This document shows, piece after piece, positions 24,162-34,230 of a DNA stretch of 64,000 nucleotides. Numbering within the stretch: the first letter of the stretch is position 1; every line of letters begins with the position of its first letter. The DNA is taken from positions 62,001 through 126,000 of the forward strand of contig JADGDS010000003.1 of the NCBI GenBank assembly GCA_016744775.1, read 5' to 3'. The DNA comes from Candidatus Marithrix sp. (GTDB lineage: Bacteria; Pseudomonadota; Gammaproteobacteria; Beggiatoales; Beggiatoaceae). Below the pieces are notes generated by a model. It was not told the DNA's origin. It saw only the letters and a list, made by a program, of their open reading frames with translations, and searched no databases. Both the position numbers and the translations under genes were made by a program.

Positions 24162-24560
24162 ATGCACATAGAAATTCCCGATAAAAAAGGTTTACGTGAC
24201 TTTGGATTAATAACAGGTGGCTTATTTATTGCTATATTTGGATTGTTATTTCCGTGGTTATTTAATTTTAATACTCCAGTCTGGCCTTTTAATCTAGCAG
24301 GAGTATTATGGATATTAGCTTTATTAATACCAAATGCCTTAAAACCAATTTATACGGTTTGGATGTCTTTTGCTTTGATATTAGGTTGGATTAACACTCG
24401 TATTATTTTAGCCTTGGTATTTTATATTGTAATTACACCAACACGTTTAATAATGTTGTTATTTGGAAAAACATTTTCGCAAAACAAACCGAAAAAGTTA
24501 AAAACTTTCCGTAATATAACAGAAATTCGTTCACCTAAACATATGGAGAAACCATTTTAA
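24162..24560 (+). CDS. SxtJ-family small membrane protein
   Basis: A 132-residue protein with about four membrane segments (LITGGLFIAIFGLLFPWLF, NLAGVLWILALLIPNAL, VWMSFALILGWINTRIILAL, then LVFYIVITPTRLIMLLF) and a basic tail. This is the SxtJ family, named from saxitoxin gene clusters, where it also follows a carbamoyltransferase gene. The biochemical role is unknown; it may hold the soluble carbamoyltransferase at the membrane. Only five bases separate it from the carbamoyltransferase gene. Confidence 0.82.
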   Translation: MHIEIPDKKGLRDFGLITGGLFIAIFGLLFPWLFNFNTPVWPFNLAGVLWILALLIPNALKPIYTVWMSFALILGWINTRIILALVFYIVITPTRLIMLLFGKTFSQNKPKKLKTFRNITEIRSPKHMEKPF

Positions 24561-24712
24561 TGATAGATTTAATAAAAGATTTATGGGCATTTATGAGAAT
24601 GCGTAAAAAATTCTGGCTAGCACCAATTATCATTGTATTATTATTGCTAGGTGGATTAATCGTATTAACACAAGGTTCTGCTGTCGCACCATTTATTTAT
24701 ACATTATTTTGA
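24560..24712 (+). CDS. Small DUF5989/SxtK-like membrane protein
   Basis: A 50-residue protein whose ATG shares a base with the preceding stop codon. MIDLIKDLWAFMRMRKKFWL is an amphipathic start, followed by one membrane helix (APIIIVLLLLGGLIVLTQG) and a short AVAPFIYTLF end. This pattern is that of DUF5989 proteins, which accompany carbamoyltransferase and SxtJ genes. Function unknown; it completes the three-gene unit. Confidence 0.8.
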   Translation: MIDLIKDLWAFMRMRKKFWLAPIIIVLLLLGGLIVLTQGSAVAPFIYTLF

Positions 24713-24724
24713 TTTTTGACTTAT

Positions 24725-24747
24725 CTAGCATTATGCTATAATGCTAG
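24725..24747 (+). terminator. Perfect 10-bp palindrome, terminator or operator
   Basis: CTAGCATTAT and its exact complement enclose GCT, followed by ATTTTT. This fits a weak intrinsic terminator of the carbamoyltransferase unit. The right arm also contains TATAAT, 15 bases after TTGACT at 24716, so it may overlap the promoter of the isocitrate dehydrogenase gene and act as an operator. Confidence 0.55.
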
Positions 24748-24776
24748 ATTTTTAATATAGGAGCTAGTTTAAAATA

Positions 24777-26960
24777 ATGTCAGAAATTAATTGGACCAAA
24801 GTTGATGAAGCACCAGCATTGGCAAGCTATTCTCTCCTTCCCATTATCCAAGCTTTTACAAAAACCGCAAATATTGAAATAAAAACCAGAGATATTTCCT
24901 TAGCAGGAAGAGTCATTGCCTTATTCCCCGAAAGGCTAGAATCTGAACAAATAATTGACAATGAACTCGAAAAACTTGGAGAATTAGTCAAAAATCCAGC
25001 CGCTAATATTATTAAACTTCCCAATATCTCAGCTTCTATACCGCAGCTTAAAGCTGTGATTGCAGAATTGCAGGATAAAGGATACAATATCCCAAATTTT
25101 ACAGAGGAAAAATACTCCACAGTTTTAGGTTCAGCAGTTAATCCTGTAATCAGAGAAGGCAACTCTGATAGACGCGCACCAACTGCTGTGAAAAACTATG
25201 CAAAAAAGTTTCCTCATTCTATGGGAGAATGGTTATCAACTTCTAAATCTCATGTAGCTACAATGTCCGCCGGTGATTTCTGTAACAATGAAATCTCTAT
25301 GACTATGGAAGAAGACACTGAAGCAAAGATTAGCTTCATAGGCAAAGATGGTAATGAAATTGTCTTAAAAGCAGCACTTCCATTAGAAAAAGGGGAAATT
25401 GTTGATGCTACCTTTATGAGTAAGAAAGCATTAGTGGAATTTTTGGCAAAACAAATAGAAGATGCCAAAGACAAAGAAATTCTCTTTTCTTTGCACATGA
25501 AAGCCACTATGATGAAAGTATCAGATCCAATTATTTTTGGACATGCTGTGAAAGTTTTCTTTGCCGATGCTATCAACAAACATGCTGAAACTTTGCAACA
25601 ACTCAATGTTAATTTTAATAATGGTTTAGGAGACTTATATAACAAAATAGAATCTTTGCCAGCAGATAAAAAAGCTGAAATAGAGGCTGATATTCAAAAT
25701 GTCTATGCCTCAAGCCCCGATGTGGCTATGGTAAATTCCCAAAAAGGTATTACCAATTTGCATGTTCCTAGTGATGTAATTGTTGATGCCTCTATGCCTG
25801 CTGCTATCAGAGCAGGTGGCAAAATGTGGAATAAAAATGATCAAACTCAAGATGCAAAATTTGTGATTCCAGATAGTAGTTACGCGCCTCTTTATGATGA
25901 AACCATCAAAAATTGTATTGCCAATGGTGCCCTTGATCCTAGCACAATTGGAACCGTTCCCAATGTTGGGCTAATGGCAAAAAAAGCCGAAGAATATGGC
26001 TCACACCCTACCACTTTTGAAGTGCCGGCTGATGGAACTATCGTGGTAACTGATGCCAAAGGCAATACTATTCACCAACATGCGGTTGAAGCAGGAGATA
26101 TTTGGCGGTTAGTGCGAGTCAAAGATGCACCAATTAAAGATTGGGTAAAACTAGCAGTAAATAGGGCGCAAGCAACTGCTTGGAAAACTATTTTTTGGTT
26201 AGATGAAGATAGACAACATCACATAGAACTCCGCAAAAAAGTGGATAACTACTTAAAAGACTATGATATATCCTGTTTGGATATTGAAATTATGTCTGTA
26301 AGAGACGCTGCCCGAGTTTCTATTGAAAGAATGAGAGCTGGTGAAAATACGATTTCTGTAACTGGAAACGTGTTACGAGATTACAATACTGATTTATATC
26401 CAATTTTAGAAGTTGGTACATCTGCAAAAATGCTATCAATTGTACCTTTAATGGCAGGAGGCGGATTATTTGAAACTGGTGCAGGTGGCTCTGCTCCAAA
26501 ACATGTGCAGCAACTTTTGAAGGATAACTATTTAAGATGGGATTCTCTGGGCGAATTTTTAGCATTAGTGCCATCTTTGGAACAAGTAGCAGCAGCAGAT
26601 AATAATGTTCAAGCCAAAATTTTAGCAAACGCGCTTGATAAAGCAACCGAACAAGTTCTGGAAAACAATAAATCACCTCAAAGAAAATTAGGAACTATTG
26701 ACAACAGAGGCAGTCATTTTTATTTAGCTCTATATTGGGCAGAAGTTCTTGCCAAACAAACAGAAGATGCGAAACTCGCTTCTAAGTTTACAGAAGTTTG
26801 GAAAAATCTTGCAAATAATGAAGAAACCATAAATAAAGAACTACTATCAGTGCAAGAAAAACAAGTTTATCTAGGTGGGTATTATAAACCTGATGCTGAC
26901 AAAGTTTCGGCTGTAATGAGACCCAGTATGACTTTTAATAGTATTATAGATAATATCTAA
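24777..26960 (+). CDS. icd: Monomeric NADP-dependent isocitrate dehydrogenase
   Basis: A 727-residue protein of the single-chain isocitrate dehydrogenase type (usual length about 740). Seen motifs are [20 protein letters not shown] near residue 121 (Ser and Arg for isocitrate), [21 protein letters not shown] near 240, [20 protein letters not shown] near 355, and [21 protein letters not shown] near 540, all typical of this family. It converts isocitrate to 2-oxoglutarate and CO2 with NADP in the TCA cycle. A TAGGAGC ribosome site lies about 12 bases before the ATG. It is a single-gene unit. Confidence 0.95.
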   Translation: MSEINWTKVDEAPALASYSLLPIIQAFTKTANIEIKTRDISLAGRVIALFPERLESEQIIDNELEKLGELVKNPAANIIKLPNISASIPQLKAVIAELQDKGYNIPNFTEEKYSTVLGSAVNPVIREGNSDRRAPTAVKNYAKKFPHSMGEWLSTSKSHVATMSAGDFCNNEISMTMEEDTEAKISFIGKDGNEIVLKAALPLEKGEIVDATFMSKKALVEFLAKQIEDAKDKEILFSLHMKATMMKVSDPIIFGHAVKVFFADAINKHAETLQQLNVNFNNGLGDLYNKIESLPADKKAEIEADIQNVYASSPDVAMVNSQKGITNLHVPSDVIVDASMPAAIRAGGKMWNKNDQTQDAKFVIPDSSYAPLYDETIKNCIANGALDPSTIGTVPNVGLMAKKAEEYGSHPTTFEVPADGTIVVTDAKGNTIHQHAVEAGDIWRLVRVKDAPIKDWVKLAVNRAQATAWKTIFWLDEDRQHHIELRKKVDNYLKDYDISCLDIEIMSVRDAARVSIERMRAGENTISVTGNVLRDYNTDLYPILEVGTSAKMLSIVPLMAGGGLFETGAGGSAPKHVQQLLKDNYLRWDSLGEFLALVPSLEQVAAADNNVQAKILANALDKATEQVLENNKSPQRKLGTIDNRGSHFYLALYWAEVLAKQTEDAKLASKFTEVWKNLANNEETINKELLSVQEKQVYLGGYYKPDADKVSAVMRPSMTFNSIIDNI

Positions 26961-26968
26961 AAGTTTTC

Positions 26969-27052
26969 AAGCCCCCCGAACCCCCTAAAGGGGGAGGAAT
27001 GATATTATTTATTTGGTAAATACTCCCCCCTTTAGGGGGCTAGGGGGCTTGC
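26969..27052. repeat. Palindromic element, agccccccNaaccccctaaaggggg family
   Basis: An 84-base inverted repeat with C-rich and G-rich ends (AAGCCCCCCGAACCCCCTAA and its near-complement) following icd. Related copies lie at 50667-50745 and 56841-56920. This is a dispersed MITE-like sequence that may also serve as a terminator. Confidence 0.8.
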
Positions 27053-27115
27053 CAAAAAATTTTTATCTAGGTACTTAAAAAATTTTCTTGGTGTTACTTT
27101 TGCTATAACTTTTCA

Positions 27116-27148
27116 GACCTGTCAGGTTTTTAAAACCTGACAGGTCTT
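27116..27148. repeat. Palindrome AGACCTGTCAGGTTTT
   Basis: Perfect 16-base arms around a single T. The same CCTGACAGGT core is used at 28722-28746 and half of it occurs near 906. It lies between icd and the protease gene and could end transcription on either strand. Confidence 0.75.
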
Positions 27149-27184
27149 TAAAAAAATTATAAATTTCAACATTAGAATGTAAAT

Positions 27185-28261
27185 ATGAAAACATATATAT
27201 ATATAATAACAATTTGTTTATTGTTAATCCAAAATCAGAGCCTAGCAAGCACTAGAATTATTAATGGCTCCATAGCCAAACCAACTGATTGGCCTTGGGC
27301 GGTGTCAATTGCTATCTCAGATTTTTCAACATTACAAGGGGCATTTTGTGCTGGTAGTTTAATTCATCCATCTTGGGTTGTAACAGCGGCGCATTGTGCT
27401 AAAAACAATATAAATAATTTACAAGTAATATTAGGAAGACATACATTAAGTAATGAAAATACCGGAGAAACAATCAAGATAAAAAAGATAATTAAACACC
27501 CTGAATATGATAATAATCCTGGAAATCCCTTAGCAGATATAGCATTAATACAGCTTGAGAAACCATCTTCTCAACCAATCTTACGAGTAGCTGAAACTTA
27601 TAACAAATTAGATAACAACAATAGTTTAGCTACAGTTATAGGTTGGGGTTTGACTGATGTAAAAGATAAATCTTCAATTTCAAATAAATTACAACAAACA
27701 TCTTTACCTATTATTTCTAATGAAATTTGTAATGCGCCAGAATCATATGATGGCGACGTAGCAGATTCCATGCTATGTGCTGGTTTAGCTGAAGGTGGTA
27801 CTGATGCTTGTGTTGGTGATAGCGGTGCGCCTTTAATGGTCAACACCGCTATTGGATGGCAACAAGTAGGTATTGTCAGTTGGGGTGAAAGTTGCGCTAA
27901 ACCTAATTTTTATGGTGTTTATACCAAAATATCATCATTTCACAGCTTTATTACTCAAAATATTTGTACAGCAGAAGAAATTCCTGCAATACCAATGTTA
28001 AGTGTCAAGATTAAACAAGAAAATGTCACTGTACATTGGGATAATATCGCAGAAGCTGATGGCTATCAATTTTATTATGCTCCATATTCTGAGCCTATGA
28101 CAGAAGTAACTTTTAATAATATTAATAGTTTTCCCCTAAAAGATAATAATATTAATGTTACTTTAGATAACAATGTCAATTTTTATGTTGCAGTTCGCGC
28201 TTATAAAGGCAATTGTTATAGTAATTATTCTAATCTTGGAACTATTTTATGGGAAAATTAA
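27185..28261 (+). CDS. Secreted trypsin-like serine protease with C-terminal fibronectin-like domain
   Basis: A 358-residue S1-family protease. Residues 1-22 form a signal peptide (hydrophobic core [12 protein letters not shown], then SLAS). Mature sequence begins after Arg24 with IINGSIAKP, equal to the IVGG activation site of trypsin. The catalytic triad is His70 (VVTAAHC), Asp118 (ADIALIQL) and a Ser near 213 in GDSGAP; the family usually has GDSGGP. Six or more cysteines fit disulfides. The last 90 residues ([20 protein letters not shown], then YQFYYAPYS) look like a fibronectin type III domain. It is exported and probably degrades protein outside the cell or in the periplasm. It overlaps the start of moaC by 13 bases. 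Confidence 0.88.
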   Translation: MKTYIYIITICLLLIQNQSLASTRIINGSIAKPTDWPWAVSIAISDFSTLQGAFCAGSLIHPSWVVTAAHCAKNNINNLQVILGRHTLSNENTGETIKIKKIIKHPEYDNNPGNPLADIALIQLEKPSSQPILRVAETYNKLDNNNSLATVIGWGLTDVKDKSSISNKLQQTSLPIISNEICNAPESYDGDVADSMLCAGLAEGGTDACVGDSGAPLMVNTAIGWQQVGIVSWGESCAKPNFYGVYTKISSFHSFITQNICTAEEIPAIPMLSVKIKQENVTVHWDNIAEADGYQFYYAPYSEPMTEVTFNNINSFPLKDNNINVTLDNNVNFYVAVRAYKGNCYSNYSNLGTILWEN

Positions 28262-28725
28262 CACATTTTAATAATGCTGGTGAAGCAGAAATGGTAGATG
28301 TCAGCGAAAAAGCTAGTACAGATCGTATTGCGATTGCTGAAGGCATTATTAAAATGCAAGCCGAAACTTTACAATTAATTATGCAAGGTGGGCATAAAAA
28401 AGGTGATGTTTTAGGAATTGCACGAATTGCAGGTATTATGGCTGCAAAAAAAACCAGTGAATTAATTCCACTATGTCACCCTTTAATGATAAGCAAAATC
28501 AGTGTAGATTTAAGCCCATTAGAATCAGAAAATGCAGTATCCTGCCAAGCAACTGTAAAAACAACTGGACAAACCGGGGTAGAAATGGAAGCCCTAACAG
28601 CAGTGCAAATAGCCCTATTAACTATCTATGATATGTGCAAAGCAGTAGATCGAGCGATGACGATAGAAAATGTTGGCTTAAAGAAAAAATCTGGAGGTAA
28701 ATCAGGTGAATGGATCAAAACCTGA
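28249..28725 (+). CDS. moaC: Cyclic pyranopterin monophosphate synthase MoaC
   Basis: A 158-residue MoaC. Family motifs are clear: [50 protein letters not shown] (with the conserved His and Lys), [34 protein letters not shown] and KSGGKSG. It makes cyclic pyranopterin monophosphate in molybdenum cofactor synthesis, acting after MoaA. No other moa gene is in the window. The start lies inside the protease gene, which gives coupling to an unrelated protein; the stop codon is inside a palindrome. Confidence 0.95.
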   Translation: MGKLTHFNNAGEAEMVDVSEKASTDRIAIAEGIIKMQAETLQLIMQGGHKKGDVLGIARIAGIMAAKKTSELIPLCHPLMISKISVDLSPLESENAVSCQATVKTTGQTGVEMEALTAVQIALLTIYDMCKAVDRAMTIENVGLKKKSGGKSGEWIKT

Positions 28726-28746
28726 CAGGTTTTCAAAACCTGTCAG
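28722..28746. terminator. Bidirectional terminator-like palindrome
   Basis: CTGACAGGTTTT and its exact complement are separated by one base and lie between the convergent moaC and helicase genes. T-runs and A-runs are part of the stem, as in many bidirectional terminators. It overlaps the moaC stop codon and belongs to the same repeat family as 27116-27148. Confidence 0.65.
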
Positions 28747-28758
28747 ATTTAAAGAATG

Positions 28759-30051
28759 TTAGCGTCGTCGAGAATGCGATTGGTTACTTGGTTTACGTGA
28801 AGCACTAGAATAATTTTTCTTACGTGCAACTCCTGAATTATTACCACTGCGAAACTTACGTTTTTTATTACGAGCTTTTTGTTGTAATTTACGTGTTGGT
28901 TCAAGCCCTTCGATTATATATCTAGGCACTGATTGTCCAGTATAACGTTCAATACGCTCTAAATGTCGCATATCATCAGGTAAGGCAAAAGAAATCGCGG
29001 TTCCTTCTGCGCCAGCACGCCCTGTACGACCAATACGATGCACATAATCTTCAGCAAAACGCGGTAAATCAAAATTGATAACATGGCTAATACCAGTAAC
29101 ATCAATACCGCGTGCCGCTACATCAGTAGCTACCAAGAAACGTAATTTACCACGACGCATATTGGTCAAAGCGCGATTACGTGCCCCTTGCTTCATATCA
29201 CCATGTAAAGCCGATGCTGCATATCCTTCATTTCTTAAGGAATGAGCTAAATCATCGGCACCTCTCTTAGTTGAAGAAAAGATAATCGCTTGTTTTAAAT
29301 TTTCATCATCAAGAATATGGTGCAATAAACGATTTTTATGTCCTGCATCATCTGCAATGTGCAAACGTTGATCAATATTTTCTTGCGTAACTTCAGTTTC
29401 AACTTGAATACGCTCAGGATTAGTTAATAAACGCTGTGCTAATTGCGCCATTTTTTTATCCCAAGTAGCTGTAAATAACAGCGTTTGGCGATCTTTAGCG
29501 GTAGCATCAGCAATTTTATTAACTTCAGTAACAAAGCCCATATCTAACATACGATCAGCTTCATCTAATACCAACATTTTGACATTAGATAAATTTATAC
29601 GACCTCTTTCTATATGGTCGATTAAACGCCCCGGGGTTGCTACTACAATATCTACTGGGCGTGACAAATTTTTCAATTGTGGACCATAAGGCATACCACC
29701 TAGTAAACTAATACTAGTAAAGCGTAATTTCTTACCATACTTATTGATAGCTTGACTCACTTGAGTAGCTAATTCTCGTGTAGGAGTAAGTATTAAATTT
29801 GACGGATGACCAGCTTGTTTTTTCTTTGAACTATGCTTAGCAATGCTATTTAATATTGGCAATACAAATGCTGCTGTTTTACCAGTCCCAGTATTTGCAG
29901 AGGCAATTAAATCTTTGCCTTCCAAAGCTTTAGGAATAGCTTCAGTTTGAATAGGTGTTGCTGTGGTATAACCACAATGTTCGATGGATTGTAGAATCGA
30001 TGGGTGTAACGCAAAATTTTTAAAAGACACAAATATTTCTCTTTCAGACAA
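28759..30051 (-). CDS. rhlE: DEAD-box RNA helicase, RhlE-like
   Basis: A 430-residue DEAD-box protein. Motifs: Q motif FALHPSILQSIEHCGYTTATPIQ, Walker A ASANTGTGKTA, PTRELA, TPGR, VLDEADRMLDMGF, FTATW (SAT equivalent), and in the second domain HGDMKQGARNRAL, RFLVATDVAARGIDV and HRIGRTGRAG. The tail after 370 is basic, KARNKKRKFRSG and similar, as in RhlE proteins that act on ribosome assembly or RNA decay. It is alone in its unit, convergent with moaC. Confidence 0.9.
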   Translation of the reverse strand: MSEREIFVSFKNFALHPSILQSIEHCGYTTATPIQTEAIPKALEGKDLIASANTGTGKTAAFVLPILNSIAKHSSKKKQAGHPSNLILTPTRELATQVSQAINKYGKKLRFTSISLLGGMPYGPQLKNLSRPVDIVVATPGRLIDHIERGRINLSNVKMLVLDEADRMLDMGFVTEVNKIADATAKDRQTLLFTATWDKKMAQLAQRLLTNPERIQVETEVTQENIDQRLHIADDAGHKNRLLHHILDDENLKQAIIFSSTKRGADDLAHSLRNEGYAASALHGDMKQGARNRALTNMRRGKLRFLVATDVAARGIDVTGISHVINFDLPRFAEDYVHRIGRTGRAGAEGTAISFALPDDMRHLERIERYTGQSVPRYIIEGLEPTRKLQQKARNKKRKFRSGNNSGVARKKNYSSASRKPSNQSHSRRR

Positions 30052-30164
30052 AAGCTAAATGCAAGCCGTAAGTCTGAAAATTGAAATAATTGTAATCAGT
30101 CACGGCTAGTGCAACCAAACCCAATATTATTGAGTATATCGGGATAAAAATCAAGTCTAAATAA

Positions 30165-30971
30165 TTAAATATCTCTTAATAATTCATTTAAACCTACTTT
30201 TCCACGTGTTTTTTCATCAACCTGTTTCACAATAACAGCACAATATAAGGAGTATTTACCATCTGATGATGGCAAGTTACCAGAAACCACTACTGAACCC
30301 GGAGGAACATAACCATAGCTGATTTCGCCAGTCATACGATTATAAATTTTAGTACTTTGTCCAATATATACTCCCATAGAAATTACTGAACCTTCTCCAA
30401 CAATTACTCCTTCAACAACTTCTGAACGGGCACCAATAAAACAGTTATCTTCAATAATAGTTGGAGTAGCTTGAACCGGCTCTAAAACTCCACCAATTCC
30501 AACACCACCTGATAAATGTACATTTTTACCAATTTGGGCGCATGAACCAACAGTAGCCCATGTATCAACCATGGTACCACTATCAACATAAGCTCCAATA
30601 TTGACATAAGATGGCATTAACACTACACCGGGGGCAATATAAGCACCTTTACGTACTGAAGCTGGTGGTACAACGCGCACACCAAATTTCGCAAAATCGC
30701 GTGAACTGACATCAGCATATTTGGAATCTACCTTATCATAATAATTAGTAAATCCGCCCTTCATAAAACGATTGTCTTGAATGCGAAATGACAATAAAAC
30801 TGCCTTTTTCACCCATTGATTAACTATCCATTTATCATCCTGCTTTTCAGCTACACGTAATTTACCTTCATCTAATAAGCTTAATGCCTCTGTAATTGCT
30901 TCTTTAATCTCAGAAGTCATTTCAGTTTTTAAATCAAAGGCTTGTTCAATAATGTTTTCTAATTGATTCAT
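30165..30971 (-). CDS. dapD: Tetrahydrodipicolinate N-succinyltransferase DapD
   Basis: A 268-residue enzyme with an N-terminal helical domain and a left-handed beta helix of hexapeptide repeats ([22 protein letters not shown] and similar). [12 protein letters not shown] and [20 protein letters not shown] are DapD signatures, and the length is close to the usual 274. It succinylates tetrahydrodipicolinate in the diaminopimelate and lysine pathway, using succinyl-CoA. One base separates it from dapC, so the two consecutive pathway steps share one message. Confidence 0.95.
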   Translation of the reverse strand: MNQLENIIEQAFDLKTEMTSEIKEAITEALSLLDEGKLRVAEKQDDKWIVNQWVKKAVLLSFRIQDNRFMKGGFTNYYDKVDSKYADVSSRDFAKFGVRVVPPASVRKGAYIAPGVVLMPSYVNIGAYVDSGTMVDTWATVGSCAQIGKNVHLSGGVGIGGVLEPVQATPTIIEDNCFIGARSEVVEGVIVGEGSVISMGVYIGQSTKIYNRMTGEISYGYVPPGSVVVSGNLPSSDGKYSLYCAVIVKQVDEKTRGKVGLNELLRDI

Positions 30972-30972
30972 A

Positions 30973-32154
30973 TTAATTATCTTTTATAAAAGTATGTATT
31001 CTGTTAGCGGCTTCAATGCATTCATCTAAAGATGCAACCAAAGCCATGCGAACATAATTTTCACCCGGATTGATAGTATTTGCAACACGCGATAAAAAGC
31101 TACCGGGTAAAACTGTTACATTTTGTTGGGTGAATAATTCCAGAGCAAATGTCTGATCATTAATTGGTGTTTTTGCCCAGAGATAAAATCCACCTGCTGG
31201 GCGTTCTAAAGAAGGCAGCACAGGATTAAGAATATCCATTACGGCTTCAAATTTCTGCCTATATAGAATACGATTTTCTATAACATGTGTCTCATCTTGC
31301 CATGCGGCAATACTTGCATTTTGTGTGGCTAATGACATGGCACAGCCATGATAAGTACGATATTGTAAAAACTTACTAATTATGTTGGCATCACCCGCCA
31401 CAAAGCCAGAACGTAAACCGGGCGCATTAGAACGTTTAGAGAGACTATGAAATACGACACAATTTTTATAATCTGGTCTATTTAATAAATTACAGGCTTC
31501 TAATAAACCAATTGGAGGCTGGTTTTCATCAGCATATATTTCAGAATAACATTCATCAGCGGCTATAATGAAATTATATTTATCAGAATATTGAATTAAT
31601 TTTTTTAATACCGATATATCTAAGATCTTACCGCTAGGATTACTAGGTGAACAAATATATAATAACTGACATTGTTGCCAAATATTTGTGGGTATAGCAT
31701 CCTCAAAACTATTGATAAACCACGGTGTAGCTCCAGCTAATTTAGCCGCTCCTTCATAAATTTGATAAAAAGGATTAGGCATTAATACTAAGGGATTTGA
31801 AGCTTTGCTATTTACCACGGTTTGAGCAAAGGCAAATAAGGCTTCACGAGTACCATTTACTGGTAAAATCTGACTATTAGGATCAATATTTTCTATTGCT
31901 AATTTAAAGCGATGTGAAAGCCAATGTGCTATACTTTCACGCAAAGTCAAACTACCCTTAGTAGTTGGATATTTGGCTAAATTCTGCTTTAAATCTTTTT
32001 GCATTGCCTGAATAATAATATCAGGAGTTGGATGTTGTGGCTCACCAATAGACAATTTAATTGGACTTAAATTGGTAGGTGGTGCAGAATTTTTAAAAAG
32101 TTTAGTTAATTTTTCAAAAGGATAAGCTTGTAGCAAGTCGAGATTTGGATTCAT
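30973..32154 (-). CDS. dapC: Succinyldiaminopimelate aminotransferase DapC
   Basis: A 393-residue class I/II PLP aminotransferase. Visible are [17 protein letters not shown] near the start, [15 protein letters not shown] (phosphate-binding region), [19 protein letters not shown] (Asp that pairs with the pyridine nitrogen) and [16 protein letters not shown] (PLP lysine). The pairing with dapD identifies it as the succinyldiaminopimelate enzyme rather than a general aspartate aminotransferase. It is transcribed divergently from the rimP operon. Confidence 0.92.
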   Translation of the reverse strand: MNPNLDLLQAYPFEKLTKLFKNSAPPTNLSPIKLSIGEPQHPTPDIIIQAMQKDLKQNLAKYPTTKGSLTLRESIAHWLSHRFKLAIENIDPNSQILPVNGTREALFAFAQTVVNSKASNPLVLMPNPFYQIYEGAAKLAGATPWFINSFEDAIPTNIWQQCQLLYICSPSNPSGKILDISVLKKLIQYSDKYNFIIAADECYSEIYADENQPPIGLLEACNLLNRPDYKNCVVFHSLSKRSNAPGLRSGFVAGDANIISKFLQYRTYHGCAMSLATQNASIAAWQDETHVIENRILYRQKFEAVMDILNPVLPSLERPAGGFYLWAKTPINDQTFALELFTQQNVTVLPGSFLSRVANTINPGENYVRMALVASLDECIEAANRIHTFIKDN

Positions 32155-32173
32155 ATATATTTATGTGTATTAG

Positions 32174-32202
32174 TTGCTATTAAAGCATAACATCTCTATA
32201 CT
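32174..32202 (+). promoter_or_regulatory. Sigma-70-type promoter of the rimP-nusA-infB operon
   Basis: TTGCTA at 32174-32179 and TATACT at 32197-32202 are separated by 17 bases, a good match to the -35/-10 consensus. Transcription would begin near 32209 and run through the hairpin at 32224 into rimP. Confidence 0.7.
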
Positions 32203-32223
32203 ATGAAGGATAATTTTTTTCAC

Positions 32224-32247
32224 AAATGGGCCCAGTGCCCATTTTTT
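32224..32247 (+). terminator. Terminator-like hairpin in the rimP leader
   Basis: AAATGGGC and GCCCATTT pair around CCAGT, followed by three more T. The hairpin lies between the promoter at 32174 and the rimP start at 32261, where a full terminator would block the whole operon unless regulated. Attenuation or a processing site is possible. Confidence 0.6.
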
Positions 32248-32260
32248 ATTGCTTATATTA

Positions 32261-32713
32261 ATGATGTTAGATCAAAAATTACAAAAACTACTAACTCCTA
32301 TTATTATAGCATTAGGCTATGAATTCTGGGGTATAGAACTCCTCAAACAAGGAGCAAGTAATCTTATCCTTCGTGTATATATAGATCATTTGGATGGAAT
32401 TACTTTAGATGATTGTCAAAAAGTTAGTTATCAAGTAAGTGGTGTATTAGAGGTCGAAGATCCTATACCCGGTAATTATACTTTAGAAGTTTCATCCCCG
32501 GGATGGGATAGACCCTTATTTACACTTGATCATTTTATACGTTCCATTGGTAATACAGTTAAAGTGCGGTTGAATCGCCCATTAAATGATCGACGCAATT
32601 TTAGTGGTTTATTACAAGGTGTAGATGGTTCTAATATCATCTTAATTGTAGATGATACTGAATATAGCCTACCTTATGATCATATAAATAAGGCACATAT
32701 TGTGCCTAAATGA
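32261..32713 (+). CDS. rimP: Ribosome maturation factor RimP
   Basis: A 150-residue RimP: LGYEFWGIELLKQGASNLILRVYIDHLDGITLDDCQKVS, then LEVSSPGWDRPLFTLDHF, which is the family signature of the N-terminal domain, and a C-terminal SH3-like part (FSGLLQGVDGSNIILIVDD). It assists 30S subunit assembly. The ATG at 32261 is preferred to an upstream TTG because the TTG would sit in the hairpin tail. First gene of the operon; 33 bases separate it from nusA. Confidence 0.95.
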   Translation: MMLDQKLQKLLTPIIIALGYEFWGIELLKQGASNLILRVYIDHLDGITLDDCQKVSYQVSGVLEVEDPIPGNYTLEVSSPGWDRPLFTLDHFIRSIGNTVKVRLNRPLNDRRNFSGLLQGVDGSNIILIVDDTEYSLPYDHINKAHIVPK

Positions 32714-32746
32714 ATATAAAAATATTGATTGAATATAGGTGGCACA

Positions 32747-34225
32747 ATGAATAAAGAAGTTCTTTTAGTTGTAGATGTGGTTTCTAATGAAAAAGGCGTA
32801 AATAAGGATATTATTTTTAATGCCTTGGAATGTGCTATTGCTAGTGCAACTAAAAAACATTATGAACATGATATTGATATACGTGTTCAGATTGATACAA
32901 AAACTGGAGATTTTAAGGCTTTTCGTCGCTGGCAAGTTGTTGACGATGAAAACATAGAATCACCTGAAGTCCAAATAAGTATTACTGATGCAATAACACA
33001 AAATCCTGATATTAATCTAGGTGAATTGTTTGAAACTGAAATTGAATCTGTAGGATTAGATCGAATTGGAGCGCAAACAGCTAAACAAGTTATTGTGCAA
33101 AAAATTCGTGATGCTGAACGTCAACAAATAATTGAAGCTTATCAAGACAGGCAAGGAGATTTAATCAGTGGAATTGTTAAACGTATTGTTCGTGGTAACA
33201 TAATTATTGATTTAGGTGGACATGCTGAAGCTTTAATTGCGCGTGAAGATATGATTAATCGTGAGTCTGTGCGTACAGGTGATCATTTACGTGGTTATTT
33301 AAAAGAGGTACGCTCTGAACCACGGGGTCCGCAATTATTTTTAAGTCGCACTAATCCAGAATTTTTAATGAAGCTCTTTGCTTTAGAAGTTCCGGAAATA
33401 GGCGAAAACATTATTGAAATTGTGTCTGCTTCTCGTGATCCCGGTTTGCGTGCTAAAATTGCAGTTCGTACTAATGATAATCGTGTCGATCCGGTCAGTG
33501 CCTGTATTGGTATGCGTGGTTCCAGAGTAGCTGCAATTTCCAATGAATTAGCAGGTGAGCGGGTTGATATAATTATATGGGATGAAAATCCGGCACAATT
33601 TGTAATTAATGCAATGTCTCCTGCGGAAGTCGTGTCTATTATTGTAGATGAAGACAATAATACAATTGATGTTGCAGTTTTGGAAGAACAATTATCTCTA
33701 GCGATTGGACGTAGTGGACAAAATGTGCGACTTGCAAGTCAATTAACAGGTTGGACTTTAAATGTTATGACTGAGGCACAAGCAGAAGAAAAACATGAAA
33801 AAGAAGCAATTGCTGTATTAAAAATGTTTATGTCTAATTTAGATATTGAAGAAGACATTGCAAGTGTTCTAGTGCAAGAAGGCTTTTCTAGTCTTGAAGA
33901 AATTGCATATGTACCTTTACAAGAAATGCTGGAAATTCAAGAATTTGATCAAGATATTGTTAAAGAATTGCGTCAGCGGGCAAAAGAGCTGTTACAAGCC
34001 GCTGCTCTGAAAGATGAAGAAGAAAATAAGGTACAAGTAACGGATGAATTGCGTACTATGGCGGGCATGAATGAGGATTTAGCGCAACAAATGGCACGTC
34101 ATGGATTTTTAAGTATGAATGATCTGGCTGAGCAATCAGTAGATGATTTATTGGTACTTGATGGAATTGATGAAAAACAGGCTGGTCAATTAATTATGAC
34201 AGCTAGAGCTTCTTGGTTTCAATAA
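32747..34225 (+). CDS. nusA: Transcription elongation/termination factor NusA
   Basis: A 492-residue NusA with the N-terminal RNA polymerase-binding domain (MNKEVLLVVDVVSNEKGV), an S1 domain (GDLISGIVKRIVRGNIIIDLGGHAEALIAREDM), two KH domains (RDPGLRAKIAVRTND and DPVSACIGMRGSRVAAISNELAGERVDII, then LAIGRSGQNVRLASQLTGW) and two C-terminal acidic repeats from about residue 365, as in gammaproteobacteria. An AGGTGG ribosome site precedes the ATG at 32747. It modulates pausing, termination and antitermination. Confidence 0.97.
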   Translation: MNKEVLLVVDVVSNEKGVNKDIIFNALECAIASATKKHYEHDIDIRVQIDTKTGDFKAFRRWQVVDDENIESPEVQISITDAITQNPDINLGELFETEIESVGLDRIGAQTAKQVIVQKIRDAERQQIIEAYQDRQGDLISGIVKRIVRGNIIIDLGGHAEALIAREDMINRESVRTGDHLRGYLKEVRSEPRGPQLFLSRTNPEFLMKLFALEVPEIGENIIEIVSASRDPGLRAKIAVRTNDNRVDPVSACIGMRGSRVAAISNELAGERVDIIIWDENPAQFVINAMSPAEVVSIIVDEDNNTIDVAVLEEQLSLAIGRSGQNVRLASQLTGWTLNVMTEAQAEEKHEKEAIAVLKMFMSNLDIEEDIASVLVQEGFSSLEEIAYVPLQEMLEIQEFDQDIVKELRQRAKELLQAAALKDEEENKVQVTDELRTMAGMNEDLAQQMARHGFLSMNDLAEQSVDDLLVLDGIDEKQAGQLIMTARASWFQ

Positions 34226-34230
34226 ACAGT

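Noticed and set aside
32155-32260. A tRNA-fMet gene upstream of rimP as in enteric bacteria
   Set aside because: The 106-base gap contains only a promoter and a hairpin, with no T-loop GTTCGA or CCA-like end.
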